Positions 9,199 to 18,423 of a stretch of DNA of 64,000 bases are shown here, one piece after another. The stretch's first letter is position 1; every line of letters begins with the position of its first letter. The stretch is from CAVSUR01 sp052143655. GTDB lineage: Bacteria > Actinomycetota > Actinomycetes > Streptosporangiales > Streptosporangiaceae. The notes under the pieces were generated by a model. The model was not told the DNA's origin, did not search any database, and saw only the letters and a list, made by a program, of their open reading frames with translations. Location of the stretch: the NCBI GenBank assembly GCA_052143655.1, contig JBKQSL010000032.1, positions 6,006-70,005 on the forward strand. The letters are read 5' to 3'. Made by a program: the position numbers and the translations under genes.

Positions 9199-10212
9199 AT
9201 GCCCGAAGTACGCCACCATGTGTGCATGCTCTTCCTGCTGGCCCGCGTCTTCCGGGTTACGCACCGCCGGCATGTGGCGATCCTGCTGGCTGTCGCGGTG
9301 GCCTGCACCGTGGGCGGCGGCTGCCTGTTCGCGGTCACCGACGGGGTGCCGCTCACGACCGGCGTCTACTGGGCGATCACCACGGCCACGACCGTCGGCT
9401 ACGGTGACGTGACGCCGCACCACCCGGCCAGCCGGTTCATCGCGGTCCTGGTCATGCTGACGGCCATCCCGCTGCTTGCCTCGGTGTTCGCGCTGGTCAC
9501 CGGGGCAGCGGCGGCCAACGGAGTACGGAGGATCCTGGCTATGAGAGACCGGTTCCCGGCTGGCACCTACCGCCTGGTCGCCGGCCTGAGCCCGGCGGTG
9601 CCGGCGATCCTGGACGAGCTGGTCCGGGTGGGCGATCCGGTGGTGCTGGTGGCCGACGTCGACCCGGCCGCGGTACCGTCCGGCGTGCACGTCGTCCGCG
9701 GCGACCCGACTGCGCAGGCCGTGCTGCGGCAGGCCCGCCCGCAGGATGCCCAGCAGGCGCTGATCACCGGCGAATCCGACGGTGACGTCCTGGTCGTGGC
9801 GATCCTGCTGCGCAAGGAGGCGCCGGACCTGCCGGTCACCGCGCTAGTCACCTCGCGGTCGGTGCGCGACGCACTGGCTGAGCTGGGCGTCTCGCAGACC
9901 ATCTCCGGGCCGGAGCTGATCGCGCACACCCTGGCCAAGTCGCTGGAGGCGCCGCATGCCGCCGACATGCTCGCCGAGCTCGTCGAGTCGGATCAGCACT
10001 GCCTGACCGAGTTCACGGCCGGCCCTGACACCGTCGGGAAGCCGCTCAGCACGGTGCGGGACGAGCGCTCGGAACTGGTGCTCGGGCTGGTGCACGAGGG
10101 CCGGTTCCAGCTCGGCGTCGGTGCCGACCCGGTCGTCGCGGCCGGCGACCGGCTGCTGGTCGCCGAGCCCGCCCGCGGCGCGGCCCGTCCCGCTGAGACC
10201 GCCGCCCGCTAA
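9199..10212 (+). CDS. Two-helix K+ channel with RCK (TrkA-N/TrkA-C) domains
   Basis: About 337 residues. Two transmembrane helices flank a pore loop with an intact K+ selectivity filter, TTATTVGYGDVTP. A cytosolic RCK/TrkA-N-like domain and a TrkA-C domain (FTAGPDTVGKPLS...GDRLLVAEP) follow. The RCK nucleotide loop is not canonical (LVAGLSPAV rather than GxGxxG), so the regulating ligand is uncertain. The ATG at 9199 is my choice; an ATG at 9226 would give a shorter N-terminus just before the first helix. It follows the PIG-L gene by 46 bases on the same strand. Confidence 0.88.
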   Translation: MPEVRHHVCMLFLLARVFRVTHRRHVAILLAVAVACTVGGGCLFAVTDGVPLTTGVYWAITTATTVGYGDVTPHHPASRFIAVLVMLTAIPLLASVFALVTGAAAANGVRRILAMRDRFPAGTYRLVAGLSPAVPAILDELVRVGDPVVLVADVDPAAVPSGVHVVRGDPTAQAVLRQARPQDAQQALITGESDGDVLVVAILLRKEAPDLPVTALVTSRSVRDALAELGVSQTISGPELIAHTLAKSLEAPHAADMLAELVESDQHCLTEFTAGPDTVGKPLSTVRDERSELVLGLVHEGRFQLGVGADPVVAAGDRLLVAEPARGAARPAETAAR

Positions 10213-10252
10213 GCCCAGCGAGGCAGCCGCCAGCGGGTCAGCTGGCAGCGGG

Positions 10253-11974
10253 TCAGCTGGCAGGCGCGGTCAGCTTGGGCTCCTGGCCCGTCAGCCCGGC
10301 CGGCGCATCGTCGTCGCGCCGGGCCCGGCCGAAGCGCACCAGTGCCGCGAACCCGAGCGCGCCGGCGACCGGCAGCGTGACTATGACGGGCAGCTGGTAG
10401 CGCCAGGAGAACTCGGGCAGGTCCGAGACCAGCAGGTCGATCGCGCCCGCCAGGAAGAACAGCAGGCTGCCGAGAGCCAGCTGGCGGGAGACCGCACCCG
10501 GCCGGCGCCGCACCAGCGCGGCCACCGTCCCGGCCAGGCCGGCGAGGACCGCCAGCAGCAGGAACGGGCCTGGCGTGTAACCGCCGTCCAGCTGGTAGGC
10601 GTGCAGGAACCGGGCCAGCGGCAGGCTCACGTGCTCGGCCGGCCCGCCGTAGGCCGCATTCAGCGGCCGGTACAGGACGGGGCCGCCGGGCTGCTTCAGG
10701 CCCACGATGATCAGGTCCGGCTTGGCGACCGAGATGTCCAGGTAGGTCGGGTAGTAGGCCTGGAACTGCCACCGCGTGATGGGCGTGTCGCCCGGGCTGG
10801 TCACCCGCTGGACGGCGAACAGCTTGAGCACGTCCCGGCCGTAGGCCGAGAGCACACGCAGCGGCTGCTGCTCCAGGACGTCCTTGTTGAACTCGCCGAT
10901 CGCCGTGTTACGGCCGACTCCCGGCGGCGGGGTGAAGATCTTCGCGGGCGAGGTGGCGTCATGGTCGAGCCGGTCCGCGCCGACCTTCTGCTCAGCCGGG
11001 GCCGGGCACAGCGCCCGGAGCCCGGCCGGGACCTTGAGCGTCGCGCAGTCAGCGGCGGCGGCCATCCGGCCGTAGGTTGATGCCGCTCCGCTGCGGGACA
11101 GGTCGAGGTGCTTGGTCAGGTCGTACGACCCGGCCATGTACAGCAGGATCGGCGCGGCGAAGGCCAGGCACAGCGCCACCGCCTTGCGCGCCCGGTCGCG
11201 CCAGCCGCCGCTCGCGGCGAGCAGGACGAAGACCAGCGCGGGCGCGATCAGCACCTCGCCGATCTGCCGGATGGTCGCGGAGGCGCCCAGGATGATCCCG
11301 CCGGCCACGCAGGCCCGCGTGGTCAGCTCGGCCCGCCACAGCAGCACCGCCAGGCCGGCCACGATCAGTGCCTCCAGCCAGACGTCGGGCATGATCGTCT
11401 GCTCGGCCTGGAGCTGGTAGGCGTCCAGCAGGACCGGGGCTATCGCGATCGCCGCCACCCACCGGGCGGCCCCGCGCCGGATCAGCACCGCGTACAGGGT
11501 GACCGCCATGGCCAGGCCCAGCAGGTGCTGAACGGCCGCGACGGCTTCCAGATTGCCGAACAGCAGGATCAGGTGCAGTGGCAGCTTGTAGCCGACCGGG
11601 TCGGATCCGCTCCATGAGTTGTACAGGTACTTCAGCGTGTCGACGTAGATCAGGGCCGGCCGGTAGGCGATCAGGGCCAGTACCCGCAGTACCAGCCCGG
11701 CGGCCAGCAGCAGCGTCGCGATCCAGTGCCGGATCGCGAGCCGGGCCAGCCGGGCGGGCAGCCCGGCCAGCAAGGCCGGGTCGAAACGGCGGCGGCGCGG
11801 CGCGGCGGCCTGAGGCCCGCCGGGGGCATCCGCGTCATCCGAAGAAGAATCAGCAGGCCAGTCCCCTGGTTCCGCTGGGTCGGCAGCTGCACGCCCGGCG
11901 GATGTCCCTGGCATTCGCATACAGTCGTCCCGGTTGTCCTTGATAGTGGCCCGCGGCGCACTTTTCCTGGCCAT
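10253..11974 (-). CDS. Multi-spanning membrane protein, GT-C glycosyltransferase-like
   Basis: 573 residues with a charged cytoplasmic N-terminus and about 11-12 predicted membrane helices, separated by a periplasmic segment at roughly residues 270-390. The layout, and an acidic residue in the first external loop (YVDTLKYL), resemble GT-C glycosyltransferases that use lipid-linked sugars, but I see no motif that assigns donor or acceptor. The start is uncertain: ATGs at 11974, 11920 and 11914 are all possible, none with a strong ribosome site. It is convergent with the K+ channel gene. Confidence 0.7.
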   Translation of the reverse strand: MARKSAPRATIKDNRDDCMRMPGTSAGRAAADPAEPGDWPADSSSDDADAPGGPQAAAPRRRRFDPALLAGLPARLARLAIRHWIATLLLAAGLVLRVLALIAYRPALIYVDTLKYLYNSWSGSDPVGYKLPLHLILLFGNLEAVAAVQHLLGLAMAVTLYAVLIRRGAARWVAAIAIAPVLLDAYQLQAEQTIMPDVWLEALIVAGLAVLLWRAELTTRACVAGGIILGASATIRQIGEVLIAPALVFVLLAASGGWRDRARKAVALCLAFAAPILLYMAGSYDLTKHLDLSRSGAASTYGRMAAAADCATLKVPAGLRALCPAPAEQKVGADRLDHDATSPAKIFTPPPGVGRNTAIGEFNKDVLEQQPLRVLSAYGRDVLKLFAVQRVTSPGDTPITRWQFQAYYPTYLDISVAKPDLIIVGLKQPGGPVLYRPLNAAYGGPAEHVSLPLARFLHAYQLDGGYTPGPFLLLAVLAGLAGTVAALVRRRPGAVSRQLALGSLLFFLAGAIDLLVSDLPEFSWRYQLPVIVTLPVAGALGFAALVRFGRARRDDDAPAGLTGQEPKLTAPAS

Positions 11975-12155
11975 CGCGCTGCCTGCGCGAGCGGCCTGGC
12001 CTAGTCCCTGCCCGCCAGCCGCAGACCTGAACGCTCTCGGGCCTTCCCAGGCCCGGTGGCTGGGCTGTGAGCAAGACTATCGTCCCGGCGGAACCTGCTG
12101 GCCGGGCACGTGGAATCTCGCCGGAAACGTCGGTGCTCCCGCGTAACCTCCGCAC

Positions 12156-13070
12156 ATGCAGGTCCCGCGGTCATCCTCCCCGCTGCCGGCTAAAGAGCAG
12201 TCAAACCACAGCCCATCAATTCAGAAACAATCTCCCCGCCGACATCAGCGGCCACCCCGCGAGGCGCTCCAGCGCGGCGGCCCGGACCCGTGGACGGTGC
12301 TGCGCGGCCACGCGGCGATGCTGTACCCGGGCCTGACCGCCCCGCCGCCCGGCGCCGCGGGGCTGTGCGTGACCTGCTGCGGGCCGGCCAGGCCGGGCAG
12401 CGCCCGCTGCTACCAGTGCACGCTGCATGCCGAGTGCGCGCCGGGCGGCCTGGCGGACCTGGTCGTCCCGGTCGCGTACGCGCCCAAGGGCGGGGCGCAC
12501 GCCACCCGGCTGTGGCAGTACAAGTCCGCTGGCCCGCAGGAGCAGGCGGCCGGGGCCGGCTTGCGGGCGCTGCTGCTGACGTTCCTGCGCGATCACGGCC
12601 CGTGCGCGTGGCAGCGGGCCGGCGTTCCCAGCCCGGCCCGGCTGGCCGTCGTGCCGAGCAGCCGGGGCCGCCCCGGCGAGCACCCGCTCCGGGCGCTGAT
12701 CGGACCGTGCCTCGCCCTCCCGTGGGCCGAGCTGACCGCCAGCCCTGGCCGGGACCTGGCCCGGGACCTGGACCCGCACCGGTTCACCGCGGCGCCGCTG
12801 GCCGGCGGCACGGTCCTGCTGCTCGATGACACCTGGACTACCGGGGCCAGCGCCCAGTCGGCCGCGATGGTGCTGCGGCTGGCCGGCGCGGGAGCGGTCA
12901 TCGCCGTCGTGCTCGGCCGGCACCTGAGCCCGCCCGGCCCCGCTGGCCGGCTGCCCGGCCCGGCCGCGGCAGCGCCGTTCCGGCCGGGCCGGTGCGCGGT
13001 GCACCCGCTCTGGGAGCCTGACCGTGCGGAGCCCCGGCCGGCCCGGAGCATCCGGCCGTCGGCTGCGTAG
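12156..13070 (+). CDS. ComF-family phosphoribosyltransferase-like protein
   Basis: 304 residues. An N-terminal cysteine cluster (CVTCCG...CYQC) is followed by VVPVAYAPKG, the LWQYKSA strand and a type I PRTase PRPP loop, VLLLDDTWTTGAS. This is the architecture of ComFC/GntX proteins, linked in other bacteria to DNA uptake, although many actinobacterial members have unknown roles. The first ~60 residues are low-complexity and poorly conserved in appearance. A leaderless start is supported by TAACCT (12144-12149), 6 bases before the ATG. The gene lies 27 bases before nth. Confidence 0.85.
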   Translation: MQVPRSSSPLPAKEQSNHSPSIQKQSPRRHQRPPREALQRGGPDPWTVLRGHAAMLYPGLTAPPPGAAGLCVTCCGPARPGSARCYQCTLHAECAPGGLADLVVPVAYAPKGGAHATRLWQYKSAGPQEQAAGAGLRALLLTFLRDHGPCAWQRAGVPSPARLAVVPSSRGRPGEHPLRALIGPCLALPWAELTASPGRDLARDLDPHRFTAAPLAGGTVLLLDDTWTTGASAQSAAMVLRLAGAGAVIAVVLGRHLSPPGPAGRLPGPAAAAPFRPGRCAVHPLWEPDRAEPRPARSIRPSAA

Positions 13071-13097
13071 CCTGCCGCCGGCTCATAGGCTGGTGCA

Positions 13098-13808
13098 GTG
13101 CCGACCGCTGCCCCGCCCTCCAGGACCGCCCTGGTCCGCCGTGCCCGGCGGATCAACCGCGAGCTGGCCGCGCTGTACCCCGGCGCGCACTGCGAGCTGG
13201 ATTTCAGCACGCCGCTGGAACTGCTGGTGGCGACGATCCTGTCGGCCCAGTGCACCGACCGCCGGGTCAACCAGGTCACCCCGGTGCTGTTCAGCCGCTA
13301 CGCCGCCGCCGCCGACTACGCCGCCGCCGACCGGGCGGAGGTAGAGAAGATCATCCAGTCGACGGGGTTCTTCCGGGCCAAGACCACCGCCATCATCGGC
13401 CTCGGGCAGGCGCTCTGCGAGCGGTTCGGCGGGGAGGTGCCCGGCCGGCTAGCGGACCTGGTCACCCTGCCCGGCGTCGGCCGCAAGACCGCCAACGTCG
13501 TGCTGGGCAACGCGTTCGGCGTGCCCGGCATCACGGTGGACACCCACTTCGCCCGGCTGTCCAGGCGCTTTGGCTGGACCACCCGGGAAGACCCGGTCAA
13601 GATCGAGCATGAGGTCGGCTCGCTGTTCCCCCGGTCGGAGTGGACGATGCTGTCGCACCGGCTGATCTGGCATGGCCGCCGCGTCTGCCACTCCCGGCGG
13701 CCCGCCTGCGGAGCCTGCACGCTGGCCGCGCTGTGTCCTTCGTTCGGCGAGGGGCCGACCGACGGGGCCACGGCGCGCAAGCTCGTCAAGACCGGCCCGT
13801 TCTCGTGA
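13098..13808 (+). CDS. nth: Endonuclease III
   Basis: 236 residues; a bifunctional DNA glycosylase/AP lyase for oxidised pyrimidines in base-excision repair. Seen: helix-hairpin-helix LPGVGRKTANVV with the catalytic lysine, the catalytic aspartate in GITVDTHFARL, and the C-terminal [4Fe-4S] ligands with the exact C-x6-C-x2-C-x5-C spacing in CHSRRPACGACTLAALC. The GTG start at 13098 has TAGGCT 6 bases upstream. Its stop overlaps the next gene in a GTGA, and the order nth-NUDIX-marP matches M. tuberculosis, except that no thioredoxin-like gene sits between nth and the NUDIX gene. Confidence 0.97.
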   Translation: MPTAAPPSRTALVRRARRINRELAALYPGAHCELDFSTPLELLVATILSAQCTDRRVNQVTPVLFSRYAAAADYAAADRAEVEKIIQSTGFFRAKTTAIIGLGQALCERFGGEVPGRLADLVTLPGVGRKTANVVLGNAFGVPGITVDTHFARLSRRFGWTTREDPVKIEHEVGSLFPRSEWTMLSHRLIWHGRRVCHSRRPACGACTLAALCPSFGEGPTDGATARKLVKTGPFS

Positions 13809-14482
13809 TCAACCCCGGCCCGGCGGAGCCGCCGGCCTGGCTGACCGCGCTGGCGAAGTCGGCGGCGCAGCTCGTCGTGCCGCCTGCCCTGCGGCCGCCG
13901 CCGCACGGCGGGCGGCCGTCCGCCGTGCTGATCCTCTTCGGGGACGGCCCCGGCGGCCCTGACCTGCTGCTGCTGCAGCGGAGCCGGTCGATGCGCCGGC
14001 ACGCCGGCCAGCCCGCCTTCCCCGGCGGGGCCATCGACGCCGCCGACGGCGGCGCGGTCGCCGCGGCGCTGCGGGAGGCCGCCGAGGAAGCGCTGGTGGA
14101 CCCGGCGGGCGTCGAGGTGCTCGGGGTACTGCCGGACCTGTTCATTGCGCACAGCGGGTTCTCGGTGACCCCGGTGCTCGCCTGGTGGCGGCAGCCGGCC
14201 CCGGTGGCACCAGGTGACCCGGCCGAGGTGACGGCGGTGGCCCGGATCGCCGTGGCCGAGCTGGCCGATCCGGCGAACCGGGTAGCCATCCGGTACCCGT
14301 CCGGTCAGGGCGGCCCGGCATTCCGGGCCGGCGGCATGCTGGTGTGGGGGTTCACCGCCATGATCGTGGACCGCCTGCTGGCCCTCGGCGGCTGGGAGCG
14401 GCCGTGGGAATCGGGCACGCTGGAGGAACTGCCCGCCGACGTGTATGCCGCCGCCCAGGGCCTGCCCGAGCCGGGACCGTGA
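13805..14482 (+). CDS. NUDIX hydrolase, CoA pyrophosphatase-like
   Basis: 225 residues. The NUDIX box is visible as GGAIDAADGG...LREAAEEA; the helix end has Ala where Gly is common. The preceding RRHAGQPAFPGG is typical of the CoA pyrophosphatase (NudL) subfamily, which cleaves CoA to phosphopantetheine and 3',5'-ADP. I place the start at the GTG overlapping the nth stop (GTGA), implying translational coupling; the frame upstream is a shadow of nth. Confidence 0.87.
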   Translation: MINPGPAEPPAWLTALAKSAAQLVVPPALRPPPHGGRPSAVLILFGDGPGGPDLLLLQRSRSMRRHAGQPAFPGGAIDAADGGAVAAALREAAEEALVDPAGVEVLGVLPDLFIAHSGFSVTPVLAWWRQPAPVAPGDPAEVTAVARIAVAELADPANRVAIRYPSGQGGPAFRAGGMLVWGFTAMIVDRLLALGGWERPWESGTLEELPADVYAAAQGLPEPGP

Positions 14483-14546
14483 GGAGCCCGTGCGGCCGGC
14501 CCGCGGAGCGGCCGGAGCGGCCGGCGCGGGCGATACGGTGTGTCTT

Positions 14547-15740
14547 GTGCCCGGCGATTTCCTCGACCTGATCTTGCTGGTGCTCGCCGCGGCGTTCGCC
14601 GTGGCCGGCTACCGCCAGGGCTTCATCATCGGCGTGCTGAGCTTCGCCGGCTTCGTCGGCGGCGTGGCGATCGGGGCTGCGTTCGCGCCGCGGATCTCCC
14701 GCGCGCTGGCCTCCAGCACCAACGTGCAGGCGTTCGTCGCCATCCTGGTGGTGTTCGTCACCGCGATGCTCGGCATGCTGCTGACCTCCGGCATCGGCGT
14801 GGCCGTCCGGTCCCGGCTGCACTGGCGGCCGGCCACGGTCCTGGACTCGATCGGCGGCGCCGCGATCAACGTGGCGGCCGTGCTGATCGTGGCCTGGATG
14901 ATCGGCTCGTTCGTTGCCTACTCGCCGTTCACGCTGCTGTCCCGGCAGGTCAATGACTCGGTGGTGCTGCGCGCGGTGGACCGGATGGTGCCGCGGTCGG
15001 CGCTCAGCCTGGACTTCTCGCCGCTGCGCAGCCTGCTGGCCAGCGGGCCGTACCCGCAGGTGTTCAGCGCTCTGGGGGCAGAGAGCTCGCTGGCGGTGGC
15101 TCCGCCGTCGCGCACGGTGCTGGATGCGCGCGGGCTGGCCGCCGACCGGGACAGCATCGTGAAGATCCAGGGGGTGGCGCCGAGCTGCTCGCGGCGCCTG
15201 GAGGGCAGCGGCTTCGTGATCGCGCCCGGGCGGGTCATCACGAACGCTCATGTGGTGGCCGGGGTGACCGTCGGGCCGCGGGTGCTGACCCGCGGCGGGA
15301 CCGAGTACCCGGCCCAGGTGGTCCTCTACGATCCCCGGCGCGACGTCGCCGTGCTCAGCGTGCCGGGCCTGGACGCGCGGCCGCTGGCGTTCACGGGCAC
15401 GGCCCGGTTCGGCGCGGGGGCGATCGTGGCCGGGTATCCGCTGAACGGCGGGTTCACCGCCCGCCCGGCCCGGGTGGCCGCCATCGAGGAGGCCACCGGC
15501 CCGGACATCTACCAGAACGCCCAGGTGACCCGGTCCATCTACCCGATACGCGCGGTCGTCCAGCCCGGCAACTCCGGCGGCCCGCTGCTGGCCCCGGGCG
15601 GGCGCGTGTACGGGGTTGTCTTCGCCGCCGCGGTGGCCGTGCCGGACACCGGATACGCGCTGTCGGCGGCGGAGGTCGCACCGGACGTGCAGGCCGGCGA
15701 GCAGGCGCAGGCCGCGGTCTCGACCGGCCGGTGCCAGTAG
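14547..15740 (+). CDS. marP: MarP-like membrane serine protease
   Basis: 397 residues, the length of M. tuberculosis MarP (Rv3671c). Four N-terminal membrane helices of CvpA type are followed by a periplasmic chymotrypsin-fold protease. The catalytic triad is visible: His in TNAHVV (residue 235), Asp in RRDVAVL (266) and Ser in PGNSGGP (343). MarP protects the cell from acid and oxidative stress by periplasmic proteolysis. The GTG start has TACGGT at 14534-14539, 7 bases upstream, so it is probably leaderless. The position after nth-NUDIX and beside an epoxide hydrolase conserves the mycobacterial neighbourhood. Confidence 0.93.
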   Translation: MPGDFLDLILLVLAAAFAVAGYRQGFIIGVLSFAGFVGGVAIGAAFAPRISRALASSTNVQAFVAILVVFVTAMLGMLLTSGIGVAVRSRLHWRPATVLDSIGGAAINVAAVLIVAWMIGSFVAYSPFTLLSRQVNDSVVLRAVDRMVPRSALSLDFSPLRSLLASGPYPQVFSALGAESSLAVAPPSRTVLDARGLAADRDSIVKIQGVAPSCSRRLEGSGFVIAPGRVITNAHVVAGVTVGPRVLTRGGTEYPAQVVLYDPRRDVAVLSVPGLDARPLAFTGTARFGAGAIVAGYPLNGGFTARPARVAAIEEATGPDIYQNAQVTRSIYPIRAVVQPGNSGGPLLAPGGRVYGVVFAAAVAVPDTGYALSAAEVAPDVQAGEQAQAAVSTGRCQ

Positions 15741-15860
15741 CCGCCCCGGCAGCTGCCAGCATCCCGCCCGGGCGGCATCGCCCGGCGGGTCACCGCCCGG
15801 CTCAGCCGGCTCGCCGGCCGTCGCCCGCCCGGCCGCCGTGGGCGGCCCAGTGAGGCGGTC

Positions 15861-16388
15861 CTAGCCGGGGTGATCTTCGCCGCGGTGGTCCGGGCCGCGC
15901 AGGCTCAGGTGCAGCCAGGGCGCGGGCGCCGCCGGCAAGCCGCCCGCCTCGATCCGGTCAGCCAGCCCGGCGGCGGCGCTCGCGATCGCGGCCGCGTCGG
16001 CCCCGTGCGGCCGCCCCGGCCGGTATCCCGCCAGCCGGGTCGAGCCCCGGCGCAGCAGGGCGGCGGCGCCGCGGGCGTTGCCGCGGCGGGCATGAGTCAG
16101 GCCCACCGCCAGCTGAGCCAGCCCCTGCCAGAAGTCCCGTTCCCCGGCCGGGGCCGTGCGCCAGGCGGCCTCCAGCACCTCGTGCGCGTGAAACGGGCGT
16201 CCGGCGTCCAGCAGCCGCTGCGCCTGCTCCAGCACCTCTGCCGGGGAGAGCTGCGGGTCGTCGGGCATCACCGGCACGCCGGCCGCGCCGCGCTCCAGCG
16301 GCCGGCCGAGGCCGTCGCGCGGCCGGGCACTGCGCGGACGGCCGGCCGCGTCGCGGTCCCTGGCGGGCGGCGAGGGTCGCGAGGTCAC
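15861..16388 (-). CDS. DUF309 domain protein
   Basis: 175 residues with the DUF309 signature: FHAHEVLEAAWR followed by FWQGLAQLAVGLTHARRGN, a small all-helical family of unknown function. The N-terminal ~40 residues are low-complexity. The GTG start at 16388 overlaps the stop of the epoxide hydrolase gene in GTGA, so it is the last gene of the minus-strand operon 17760 to 15861. Confidence 0.85.
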   Translation of the reverse strand: MTSRPSPPARDRDAAGRPRSARPRDGLGRPLERGAAGVPVMPDDPQLSPAEVLEQAQRLLDAGRPFHAHEVLEAAWRTAPAGERDFWQGLAQLAVGLTHARRGNARGAAALLRRGSTRLAGYRPGRPHGADAAAIASAAAGLADRIEAGGLPAAPAPWLHLSLRGPDHRGEDHPG

Positions 16389-17314
16389 CGTTCCGGCTCG
16401 GGATCGGCCAGCCAGGACCGTAGTTCCGCGTCGAACCGGGCCGGCTGCTCCTCATGCGGGAAATGCCCGGCGCCGTCGATGAGCCGCCACCGGTAGGGTG
16501 CCTCCACGTGCAGGCCAGAGCCGCGGGCGGTGCCCGGCAGCACGCAGTTGTCCAGCGCGCCGTGCAGGTGCAGCGTGGGGGCCTGGATCGGAGCGTGCAT
16601 CGCCCGGGCGTACCGCAGTCCGTCGGGCCGCAGCCGGGAGCGGATGAACCACCGGTGGTACTCCAGCGCTGAGTGGGCCACCGAGGGAATGGACATGGCT
16701 GCCCGGTAGCACTGCTCAGTTTCCGGATCGGGCCAGCCGGGCGCCGACCACGACTCGAGCATCCGGCCGACCCGGCTCGCCCCGCCGCGCAGCAACTGCC
16801 GCTCGGGCAGCAGCGGAAGCTGGAATCCGAGGGCGTATCCGCTCCGCCGGCCCTGGCCGAGCGGGTCGCGCAGCACGGCCGCGCGCAGCCGGAGCGGATG
16901 CGGGACCGACACCACCGCCAGCCGCCGGACCACCTTGGGGAAGTAAGCGGCCATCGTCCAGGCGATCAGCCCGCCCCAGTCGTGCCCCACCACGACGGCA
17001 TTCGCCTCGCCCAGCGACCTGATCAGCCCGGCCGCGTCGGACGCTGCCGTCACCAGGTCATAGCCCCGCGGCGGCTTGTCGCTGCCCCCGTAGCCGCGCA
17101 GGTCCACCGCCACCGCCCGGAACCCGGCGCTGCTCAGCGAGGTCAGCTGCTCCCGCCAGGCCCACCAGAACTCGGGGAACCCGTGCAGCATCAGGACCAG
17201 CGGGCCGTCCCCGCTTTCGGCCAGGTGGAAGCGGGTGCCGTTCGCGCTGACCGAGCGGTGCGCCCACGGCCCCTCGCGGTAGATCGCCGCGTCCGCATGC
17301 GGGGGCACGGTCAC
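16385..17314 (-). CDS. Alpha/beta hydrolase, epoxide hydrolase (EphE-like)
   Basis: 309 residues. Seen: oxyanion-hole HGFPE, nucleophile Asp in GHDWGG (Asp indicates an epoxide hydrolase or haloalkane dehalogenase rather than an esterase), acid Asp in GALDNCV and catalytic His in GAGHFPHEE. The neighbour marP and the holin-X gene match the M. tuberculosis ephE region. GTG start overlapping the upstream gene's stop (GTGA). The natural epoxide is unknown. Confidence 0.88.
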   Translation of the reverse strand: MTVPPHADAAIYREGPWAHRSVSANGTRFHLAESGDGPLVLMLHGFPEFWWAWREQLTSLSSAGFRAVAVDLRGYGGSDKPPRGYDLVTAASDAAGLIRSLGEANAVVVGHDWGGLIAWTMAAYFPKVVRRLAVVSVPHPLRLRAAVLRDPLGQGRRSGYALGFQLPLLPERQLLRGGASRVGRMLESWSAPGWPDPETEQCYRAAMSIPSVAHSALEYHRWFIRSRLRPDGLRYARAMHAPIQAPTLHLHGALDNCVLPGTARGSGLHVEAPYRWRLIDGAGHFPHEEQPARFDAELRSWLADPEPER

Positions 17315-17760
17315 CCGCCGGCGCTGCCTGCCGGGGACATCGCGCTCCCGTCCTCCCGGCGCAGCAGCGCGAGGTCATCGGTCACCGTCTGCCGGGTCTT
17401 GCGCAGGCCGCTGAGCTTGCGGAACTTCAGGAACCCGATCAGCACCGCCAGGCAGGCCAGCAGCACGCATGCCCCGGCAACGATCAGGAACGCGGCCCAC
17501 GTCCAGATGCCCAGCGCGACGAGCCCGTAGGCCAGCGCAATGCACAGCAGCACCAGCACCAGGCAGCCCACGAAGGCGGCCATTCCGAGCAGCGCGCCGC
17601 CGACGCCCAGGCGCCGCACGTCGTCCTTGAGTTCTATCTTGGCCAGGTCGAGTTCGCACCTGAGCAGCTTGCTCATGTCCGCGACGGCTGCTGAGACCAG
17701 GTTGCCCAGCGACTGCTCATCGACGCCGTCAGCCGGCTGGCGGGCTGTGGTTCCGGCCAT
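17311..17760 (-). CDS. Actinobacterial holin-X / phage-holin-superfamily III protein
   Basis: 149 residues: a soluble N-terminal helix region (AAVADMSKLLRCELDLAKIELKDD in part), two strongly hydrophobic helices and a basic cytoplasmic tail. This is the layout of the putative actinobacterial holin-X family, which is widespread outside phages and of unknown function. Despite the name, no lysis genes are nearby. Start chosen at ATG 17760 with GGGAGAG upstream. It is the first gene of the operon with the epoxide hydrolase and DUF309. Confidence 0.8.
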   Translation of the reverse strand: MAGTTARQPADGVDEQSLGNLVSAAVADMSKLLRCELDLAKIELKDDVRRLGVGGALLGMAAFVGCLVLVLLCIALAYGLVALGIWTWAAFLIVAGACVLLACLAVLIGFLKFRKLSGLRKTRQTVTDDLALLRREDGSAMSPAGSAGG

Positions 17761-18050
17761 CAATGCTCTCCCATTCTCACGCGGTGGCACCAAGTCTGGC
17801 TCATACCCTCCCGCGATATTCGCACAGCACGCCAATCCCAGAGATCACCGGCACATTGCCAGTTCGTTGCGGACCCGGCCTGCTGGCCCCCTGGTAGCGC
17901 AGGGCGGGCCGGTGCCGGGCGAAATCGCCCGGCGGGCCGGAGAGTCGGGAACACACGATAGCGAATCTCCCGAACATTGCGCCGGGCTGGCCGAGATGTG
18001 AATTCCGGGCCGGCTTGCGGCCTGCCGGTCCTCGTGCCTGCTCGCCTCGT

Positions 18051-18158
18051 GGCTGCCGGCACTGTGTCCCCGCTGGCGCCGGCTGCCGGCACTGTGTCCG
18101 CTGGTACTGTGTCCGCTTGTACTGGCCGTTGTACTGGCCGTCCGCTGGTACTGGCCGG
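18051..18158. repeat. Cluster of short imperfect direct repeats
   Basis: GGCTGCCGGCACTGTGTCC occurs at 18051-18069 and again at 18081-18099. It runs into a ladder of GTACTG units beginning at 18104 (followed by TGTCCGCT), 18119 (GCCGTT), 18131 (GCCGTCCGCT) and 18148 (GCCGG). Two repeat families therefore interlock through CTGTGTCCGCT. It could be an operator array, or slippage-grown filler. Confidence 0.7.
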
Positions 18159-18170
18159 AAACGCAGCAAA

Positions 18171-18193
18171 CGGCGCCCCGTGCTGGGGCGCCG
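18171..18193. terminator. Perfect 9-bp GC hairpin
   Basis: CGGCGCCCC and GGGGCGCCG flank a GTGCT loop. There is no T tract on either side. It lies about 230 bases beyond the 3' end of the HAD gene on the minus strand, so it may act as an actinobacterial hairpin-only terminator; its role is not proven. Confidence 0.45.
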
Positions 18194-18423
18194 TCGCCTG
18201 CCACGTCAGGTCCGGGTTACCAAGCGTGCACCTGTACTGCCGGATAGGCGGCCCGTTCGTGCGCACGGAGATGACCCCGCGGTGCCGGACCTGCCTGCCT
18301 CGGCGTGCCTCCCGCGGCTGGTCGCGCGTGGGTGCCCGGTTGCCGTGTTCGTGTCTCTAGTTCTACGACGGATCGGCCCGGTTGGAAAGAGCCAAGGCGT
18401 GACCGATTCGTTATGTTGAATGA

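Larger units (their letters stand above)
17761..18423. other. 660-base stretch without a convincing gene
   Basis: No reading frame here looks coding on either strand. The part next to 17760 should hold the promoter of the holin-X operon. The centre has the short-repeat cluster at 18051-18158 and a perfect hairpin at 18171-18193 (separate entries). The rest shows no similarity I recognise. Confidence 0.6.

Noticed and set aside
17311..17760. Prophage remnant because of the holin-X protein
   Set aside because: Holin-X family proteins are common chromosomal genes in actinobacteria and the neighbours are housekeeping genes.
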